From: Lethocerus indicus
Lineage: Eukaryota; Arthropoda; Insecta; Hemiptera; Belostomatidae
DNA: 64,000 nucleotides
Reading direction: 5' to 3'
Assembly (NCBI GenBank): GCA_019843655.1
Contig: JACDQD010000002.1
Coordinates: forward strand, 38,002,333 to 38,066,332
Position numbers and translations under genes: made by a program. Numbering within the stretch: the first letter of the stretch is position 1; each line of letters begins with the position of its first letter. Positions 59,035 through 64,000 of the stretch are shown here, one piece after another. The notes beneath the pieces are model-generated. The model saw nothing but the letters and a program-made list of their open reading frames with translations, did no database searches and was not told the DNA's origin.

Positions 59035-62000
59035 GTGTCTCGTTATTGTGTTTTTGCGGAATGTTGTTTGTCTTCTATGTGTTGAGGAGGGGGGGTGTGG
59101 CGGGGGGGGGAGGGTGGGAAATGCCAAAAGTGACTATAACGCAGCGCTACTGAAGACGGCGAGCGAAGCCAGGGTCCAGCAAAGAGAGAACCGGTGAGAG
59201 AGAGAGCGGGGATATTCTAACCCTGCTAAATTAATAATACATTTTGTTTCTTGTTGATCTCCTGCGGTGAGAATCTGTCAATTAACGTATTTTCTACGTC
59301 CTGGAGCGCAATTTTTTCTGTATTTTGATTTTAAATATTAGTCGACTGATAGATAGTCAATTAAACTGGCGGATATTGCAGCTGGGAGGAAGGCAGCCGC
59401 GAGCGCTGAGAGAACACCACCGATCGGCGAAATCAGCGGTCGTTAAAGAGTTGGTGAACAGGTACCCGAACATGGACACCGTCGAGGCGGGAGAAACTGC
59501 GTTGGACCGGCGAAATGAAAAAACCGGATCCGCCCGACCCAAATAAACCGTACAACGCCAGGTTCGATTTCGAAGGTAAACGCTTCGTGAACGCGTCTCT
59601 CCTTACTGCGATTTATATGACGTTTATCGGTGTCGGACCGTGAGAGGTTTTACGACGGAAAATATGGCGCACGTTTTATCCGTTTTTAAGCGAGAATTTT
59701 CTTTCGAGAAGAAACCAACGTATATCGAATATCACTGATTTGAATGAAAAACTGCTCAGTGCAAAGTTTTGTTTTATGGTCTGCCCGAAGGTTGGAATAC
59801 CGTAGATTTTTGGTGTTTTCCGTCGCCAAAAGATCGAAATTTCTCTTGAACAGAAATTTTTTTTTGTAGACTCTTTAGACCCAATATCACGTTTGGCACC
59901 GTCTTAAGAAGAGCTTTAGAAAAAAAAATTACATCGCCATTTCACAGTTTATCCACCGCAAACTGTTTCAAATTATCGATTTTATTCGATAATTTAAATT
60001 GTTCACTGAACGACTTTAACACTTTGAGTACCGAATTTTTTTTTTTTTATTACGGCGCATTATTATCGAATAGCAGCTCCCAAATATGTTTTCAAAACCG
60101 GTTTGTCAAAATCGAGTCCCACTACAGAGTTGAACCGACAGGTGAGACCCGATCTTTGTATTGGATAATAATCATAATTGCGAGTATTTCAACACGATGT
60201 ATAATGTGAAATTACTGAAAGTAATAAAAAAAAAAACTTCCTGTAAACACGTATCAGAAATTAAGTGTACCCAATTTGGTGCCTACGGTACTTAATCGGT
60301 TAATTTGGATTCGGCATTTTCTTCATTCACTACTATATTACCTTCAGTATTTCCTTTCATTTCCTCTGTTAATTGTTTCGATAAAATCTGTAAAAATTGT
60401 ATAATTTTGAGTTTTGCGCAGGAACGCTACTGGGTTACGCCGACGACGGCGAGGGCCTGCTGAAGGGTCTCCAGAACCACGGCGACGAGGAGGAGGCGAG
60501 ACCCGGTTACACCGTCCAGGAGTTGATGCAGCTCAGCCGAAGCACCGTCCTCCGGCAGAGGGTCGTCGCTCTTCAAACACTGTCCAACATCATCGCCAAC
60601 GTAAGCTTTCGTCGTCTATATACAATTTAAATCCGTAAATTCGTATATCGTAAATTAGTTTTCAATACGTTGTATCAGGCCCACAGGTACGAAGACTGTT
60701 TCGAGGAGCCGATACTGCGTAGGCTTTGCGAAGACGCCGATATGTTTCTGCTGTTCCGTTTTTCGCTGGACGATTCCGCCTCACCAGTAGTGATGGCGGC
60801 GGTTCGAGCGATGTCCTCCCTTATTGTCAACAGTGTCGACGAGGTAATACAAAATCTGTATTTGGCGTTTCTTAAACGTCAAAATTAACGCACAGATTTG
60901 AATTCGCCACAGCAATCTTAGCAGTGAAGTCGGCGAAACCCTATGGTAAAAAAAAAAAACCGTTCGACAGCCGATAGTTTAGGGTCAGTAGAAATGGGGG
61001 GCGTTACACGATAGAACAATGCGTTTTCGGTTGTCGGACAATATTTAAAAAAATAATGAAAGTTTGGCAGCCGCAGTCGGAATAGCGTCGGAACTTCGTC
61101 GACTGTGAAGAGAGTAATTAAAAAAAATTCGTCGTCCAAAAACAAGCCGTTCAAATGTCAATATCGAAGCGCAGTGCCTGAGAGAGTGATTTTTCGAAAA
61201 AAATCATTTTCAGCGACGAAGAGCATTTTCCGCCTCGATGTTGACGACGACCGTTCGTATACCGATCCTAAACTATCGGCTGTCAAATGGTTTTTAGTTT
61301 AATATACCTGTTTTGCGGTCTGCGAGCGGTCGGAATATACTGTAGTAGGTTCGTGCGATGTTTCCGTCTCCTCTCTCTCGCTGCGGTTCGGTCTTTCGCC
61401 AGACCTCGGTTTCGGCCGCTCTCGCCATCTTCAGTAGCGCTGTGTCAGTCACTTTGGATGTTTTTTGGGCATCCTCCACTGCTGCGCCGTCGCTTTCACA
61501 AGTGACGACCGACACAGCGCTACTGAAGACGGCGAGAGCGGCCGAAAAACTCCGGTCTAGCGACAACCGCCGGGCTGTTGCCAACTTTACCGCAAGAATT
61601 GCGGCGAATTCGAATTATCGCCGTTTGATTCCGGTACTACGCGGATCAGCGGAACGCCAATCGGTCAATCGAATTATTAACGGCGACGCCGTTTAAAAAG
61701 ACCTGTTTAGATGTGATGCTGGGTACGCCGTTGGGGATTCAGCAGCCGTCGCTCGGAATCGTACTCGATATGACTCGCTCCGATATCGAAGAGCTCAAAG
61801 ACGATCAGCTCTTCAAATTGGACGCGATTAGAGGAGCCGTCAGGACACAACTGTTGCACAGGATAAGGTCGTAACGAGAATTTTTTCTAATAAAATTATC
61901 TATTACTATGAGTGGGACAGTAATCGTTGGTGGCTAAGTGTTGTAGAACTATTTCGTTTCGCTGTTTTATATTTGTAACTGGGAATATTCGAAGAGAAAT

Positions 62001-63554
62001 CGGAGATCGGAGAATGAGAACGAATTTTTCATCCGTTTTATCTATTCAAACTGTAATCGTTTTACCGGTTTTTGAAAATACTCGGAATAATTTCACCGCC
62101 GAGTTTGCCCCAAATTAGCGAAGTTTTGTATTAGGTGTACCCAAAAGTAGTCGACAATTTTTTCTCTTCTTGAGGAGTTTTTCAGTAAAAAAAATGTAAA
62201 TAATCTTCCTTTTACGTTGATTAAATTTTACATTCCTAGAATTTAACATTGAAGAATTATAAGATTGAATATTGCTCAATTATTATTTTCGCCGATTTGT
62301 TTGCGTTTAACGTTTAAAATATTGGGTGTACCCGAAAGTAATCGACAATTTGATAAAATGTATTATTTCGGTCTTGAGGAGTTCCTCAAGAGAGAGGGGA
62401 ATCCGGAAAATTTGCCGGAAAAGTGGCGGCGGAGAGTTGTCGCTGATAATATCGGTGAATATATATAGTAGATTAATAGTTTAAAAGTTTCTTTTTCTGG
62501 CAAAATAAAATGAATTCAATTCCGATAGTAGACCCAATATCACACTTGGCACCGTCTTAAGAAGAGCTTTAGAAAAAAAAATTACATCGCTATTTCACAG
62601 TTTATCCACCGCAAACTGTTTCAAATTATCGATTTTTCTTCGATAATTTAAATTGTTCATTGAACGACTTTAACACTTTAAGACGCATATTATCGAATAG
62701 CAAATTTTTTTGAACCGCAGGTGAGACCGATCTTTATATTGGACCCTGTATAATGTGAAATTACAAACAATGTAGTCAAAATGTCGATTACCGCTAATAG
62801 TTTCCGGGGTTTGAATTCAGTCAGAGATTCGAAGCGATTCGATTTATTGCATTTAAAATGATTACATTTTTGTCTTTACAGATATATAATTGATGAAATG
62901 AATCCGGAACCGGTCGAAATCAAGTGTATGCTGAAATGTGCGACGAGGATAGCGCGACATTCGTACGAAATCGCCGAGGAAATTTTCAACTGTCCCGGAC
63001 TCATCAGATCTGTATGTTCGTTGTGTACGTACGCTCTATTCTCTCTATAAATTTGGTTTCCGGTCTGTAAATATTGACGCTTAACTCAGAAACAGAGCGA
63101 AAGCTTCTCGAATGGTCGATTGTCAAGATTGATAGAATGGAATCGGTCGCATAGAAAATTAAACTTTTCACCGAATAAAAGAATTGAATCTGAATTTATT
63201 TTTCGCGAAATTCACCAGACGGTACAATTGTTCGTTTTTTGACTCCGACTATATCCGGTTTCGCTCTTTCCCTCTCGGACTGATAACTTCTACGCGTTAT
63301 TCCTCAGCGCTAATAGAACCGGGGGGCGATGGTAAAAAATTGTTGGCGAACGAAAGAAAGAAAGAAATTCGGCGCAGTTCAGTTTAACTCACGTCGGTTT
63401 TAATTTCGTTTTCAGTAAACCGTCGCTGCGCCTCTTCTCACTTTCCCGAAGCTCTTAAACTGCTGAGAGTTTTAATGTCGCGCTCGTACAGCATGGCCGA
63501 TGCGATAGTCGGAAATTACCCGTTGATGGATTCGATTTTCAGGGTTATCGCCGG
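56873..63554 (+). CDS. RPAP1: RPAP1, RNA polymerase II-associated protein 1, 5' part of gene (8 exons, runs past window)
   Basis: RPAP1 takes part in assembly and nuclear delivery of RNA polymerase II and in Mediator-Pol II contact. The exons recovered align in order with the human protein. They hold an RPAP1_N helix with IHGENVEKL and IDPATVAFLESRRK, then an RPAP1_C block with ARFDFEGTLLGY and RPGYTVQELMQLSRS, then FRFSLDD, RIARHSYE and EALKLLRVL. About 450 residues are covered out of roughly 1400 in the family, so the rest lies beyond 64000. The usual N-terminal exons upstream of SIFARR were not found. Exon 3 has an apparent extra G that breaks the frame. The other catalogued junctions keep phase except the exon 2-3 junction. 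The gene could be intact with an assembly error, or partly decayed; multi-exon conservation favours the former. Confidence 0.88.
57194..57313. mobile_element. Family A right half, copy 12
   Basis: AGGATGCCCATAAAACATCC, CTACTGAAGATGGCGAGCGG and CATCACGAACCTACAG form a right arm without its left partner. It lies in the first RPAP1 intron. Confidence 0.8.
57314..58065 (+). other. RPAP1 intron segment with an unassigned coding-like stretch
   Basis: After a good acceptor-like CTTCAAACTGTCAG, an open frame at 57624-57779 reads SESPKVISAKLLKGGDRAAD then FASSEDEEERGEERAK before a stop. Its acidic composition resembles N-terminal regions of piggyBac transposases or a spliced exon. I could not assign it. 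Confidence 0.35.
58066..58279 (+). CDS. RPAP1: RPAP1 exon: RPAP1_N helix
   Basis: The exon encodes DRSYVVEGADAERIHGENVE, KLSSMSREELELERRRLISV and IDPATVAFLESRRKAKSS. It corresponds closely to the human segment IHEENIARLQAM-PEEI-LDPSLVAFL. The acceptor is TTGAAAAACAG and the donor GTATAT; entry phase 1 fits the previous exon and exit phase is 2. Confidence 0.92.
58532..58733. mobile_element. Mariner-derived MITE, family B copy 5
   Basis: Ends are CTATTGGGGGTAAACCCAAG on the left and CGGGTACGCCTAATAG on the right, with family B internal motifs between. It lies in an RPAP1 intron. Confidence 0.8.
58840..59224. mobile_element. Family A element, copy 13, with (TA)n in the loop
   Basis: Left arm TGTCTCCTCTCTCGCCGTTTC to CCATCTTCAGTAGCGCTGTG, right arm CGCAGCGCTACTGAAGACGG onward. 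The loop contains a (TA)n run at 58993-59034 and poly(G). Confidence 0.83.
59382..59575 (+). CDS. RPAP1: RPAP1 exon with apparent 1-bp frameshift
   Basis: The exon encodes AVVKELVNRYPNMDTVEA in one frame and, one base later, a frame containing KPDPPDPNKPYNARFDFEG that matches the family. The shift occurs at the GGG at 59489-59491, where one G is in excess; without a shift the frame ends at TAA 59544-59546. The donor is GTAAAC with exit phase 1, as the next exon requires. The good acceptor at 59381 gives entry phase 0, which does not match exit phase 2 of the preceding exon. A missed short exon, an acceptor near 59410, or a second indel would explain it. Confidence 0.75.
59771..59830. mobile_element. 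Family A terminal fragment
   Basis: TTATGGTCTGCCCGAAGGTTGG and AATACCGTAGATTTTTGGTG match the outer left end of family A. Confidence 0.6.
59866..60215. repeat. Dispersed repeat G, copy 1
   Basis: GACCCAATATCACGTTTGGC, CTTAAGAAGAGCTTTAG, CAGTTTATCCACCGCAAAC and GAACGACTTTAACACTTTG recur with little change at 62526-62775. Non-coding, in an RPAP1 intron. Confidence 0.88.
60422..60600 (+). CDS. RPAP1: RPAP1 exon: RPAP1_C region
   Basis: The exon reads TLLGYADDGEGLLKGLQNHG, then EARPGYTVQELMQLSRSTVL and RQRVVALQTLSNIIAN. It matches the conserved HHHG-GY-QEL-L-RS-V-QR pattern of the family. The acceptor is TTTTGCGCAG and the donor GTAAGC (exit phase 0). Base composition is markedly GC-richer than the introns. 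Confidence 0.93.
60679..60843 (+). CDS. RPAP1: RPAP1 exon: FRFSLDD block
   Basis: This 165-bp exon, phase 0 at both ends, encodes AHRYEDCFEEPILRRLCEDA, DMFLLFRFSLDDSASPVVMA and AVRAMSSLIVNSVDE. LLFRFSLDD is identical in spacing to human LLRFSLDD. The acceptor is GTATCAG and the donor GTAATA. Confidence 0.93.
60894..61300. repeat. Dispersed repeat F, copy 2, with inverted partner
   Basis: 60894-61080 matches 46209-46345. At 61262-61300 CCTAAACTATCGGCTGTC is the reverse complement of the GACAGCCGATAGTTTAGG at 60966-60983, so the full unit may have inverted ends. Confidence 0.72.
61307..61568. mobile_element. Family A element, copy 14
   Basis: It starts CCTGTTTTGCGGTCTGCGAG. The arms share the variant GGCCGCTCTCGCC / GGCGAGAGCGGCC, with an extra TC/GA absent from other copies. 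The outer right arm is lost after CTCCGGTCTAGCGACA. Confidence 0.85.
61701..61867 (+). CDS. RPAP1: RPAP1 exon
   Basis: The exon encodes TCLDVMLGTPLGIQQPSLGI, VLDMTRSDIEELKDDQLFKL and DAIRGAVRTQLLHRIR. The D-IRGAV-T-LL-RIRY pattern corresponds to human D-VIKGLLATSLLPRLRY. The donor GTCGTA follows ATAAG (exit phase 2). The acceptor after TTTAAAAAG at 61700 is weak but gives the required entry phase 0. Confidence 0.82.
62130..62165. mobile_element. Solo family B end
   Basis: TATTAGGTGTACCCAAAAGTA followed by TCGACAA is a single family B terminus without a body. Confidence 0.6.
62321..62802 (+). mobile_element. Mariner-derived MITE, family B copy 6, interrupted by family G
   Basis: The left part (62321-62525) holds the end TGTACCCGAAAGTAATCGAC and then a short open frame ending in LPEKWRRRVVADNIGEYI, the C-terminal pattern of mariner transposases. 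The expected right end AGTCAAAATGTCGATTAC appears only at about 62777. The 250 bp between match family G at 59866-60215, so a family G element inserted into this copy. Confidence 0.75.
62526..62775. repeat. Dispersed repeat G, copy 2, inserted in a family B element
   Basis: Same block order as copy 1 with a roughly 70-bp deletion. Its ends interrupt a family B element exactly where the rest of that element should follow. Confidence 0.83.
62882..63024 (+). CDS. RPAP1: RPAP1 exon: IARHSYE block
   Basis: The exon reads YIIDEMNPEPVEIKCMLKCA then TRIARHSYEIAEEIFNCPGL and IRS. It matches human RYVLEV...LIRLARHSLESA...CPRLI. The acceptor is TCTTTACAG. Two donors are possible: GTATGT at 63012 (phase 0, which would meet a stop in the next exon) and GTACGT at 63025 (phase 1, which keeps the frame). 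The second is used here. Confidence 0.82.
63025..63415 (+). other. RPAP1 intron
   Basis: GT-AG intron of 391 bp by the phase-consistent donor. No element recognised. Confidence 0.6.
63416..63554 (+). CDS. RPAP1: RPAP1 exon: EALKLLRVL block
   Basis: The exon encodes NRRCASHFPEALKLLRVLMS then RSYSMADAIVGNYPLMDSIF and RVIAG. It matches human ATAMKLLRVLAS...RIIAE. The acceptor is CGTTTTCAG and the donor GTAAGT (exit phase 2). It is the last exon I can support before the window edge. Confidence 0.85.
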
Positions 63555-64000
63555 GTAAGTGCTTATTATTTCCTTAATTTAAATTAAATTGTCATATCCG
63601 ATTGAAACCAAATCGTTCCTTCACTATTTCCTTATATTATGTTTGTTCCTTTTTTCATCGTTCGTCAGGGGGCAAAAACCCTGTCGGAATATTGCCTTTT
63701 TTTTCCTATTTTTTAAAGTATTCAATTGTGTTTTGTAGTAAAGTTTAGAAAGAACTTCCGAATTCACAATTCGGAGTGACAATCCGGTGTTTATTTCGCG
63801 ATATAAAATTGTATTTTTACTGTGAGTGGTATTGAATTGTAATTTCGAACATTCAGCCATCGTTCTTCGATACACAATTTTACAGCTTCTTCTAGTCAAT
63901 TCGCATTATTTAGTTCCATAAAAAAATATTAATTTCAATTTTAACTTTAGTCCATTGTACAACAAGTGTCCGATTGTCGTATGCGCAGTGAAACGAAGCC
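63555..64000 (+). other. Start of an RPAP1 intron at the window edge
   Basis: It begins GTAAGT and is AT-rich. An AG at 63950 followed by an open stretch to the edge could be the next exon, but no family motif supports that. Confidence 0.5.

Noticed and set aside
63951..64000. Possible next RPAP1 exon after TTTTAACTTTAG
   Set aside because: The stretch is open in the right phase, but 17 codons without a recognisable RPAP1 motif are not enough.

Overview
This window looks like arthropod nuclear DNA, most likely from an insect; I cannot name the species. It is AT-rich, has spliceosomal introns with GT-AG junctions, many (TA)n microsatellites, poly(C)/poly(G) runs, and dense decayed DNA transposons. 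No bacterial gene organisation, CRISPR array, rRNA or convincing tRNA was seen. Two conserved protein-coding genes are recognised, both on the + strand and head to tail.

Layout. 1-12800 is a gene-free mosaic: piggyBac-type elements with TTAA-CCC ends, mariner-derived miniature elements, a 105-bp minisatellite, jockey-like reverse transcriptase fragments, a piggyBac transposase remnant, and several copies of a high-copy palindromic (foldback) element called family A here. About 13034-49907 is par-1/MARK, the cell-polarity Ser/Thr kinase. Seventeen coding exons can be chained with consistent intron phases into about 781 codons: kinase domain, UBA domain, long Ser-rich spacer and C-terminal KA1 domain. 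One intron (14935-15807) uses a GC-AG splice pair. The introns hold most of the other repeats: a 320-bp tandem repeat, a 1.2-kb pyrimidine tract with no AG dinucleotide, piggyBac and mariner remnants, and family A copies. 49908-56850 is the par-1 3' UTR and an AT-rich spacer with microsatellites and a duplicated 450-bp repeat. 56873-63554 is the N-terminal third of RPAP1, an RNA polymerase II assembly factor, running off the right edge. Eight exons are recognised; one carries an apparent 1-bp frameshift, and the first N-terminal exons were not found.

The two genes have unrelated roles: par-1 phosphorylates microtubule-associated and polarity proteins at the cortex, and RPAP1 helps assemble Pol II. 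Their adjacency does not suggest joint function. The most unusual non-genic signal is family A, about 17 palindromic copies whose two arms share copy-specific variants, as expected if the arms are homogenised against each other. A mariner miniature family that keeps the end of its transposase reading frame, with a second element nested in one copy, is also notable. All exon coordinates are read by eye from homology and splice signals, without transcript data.
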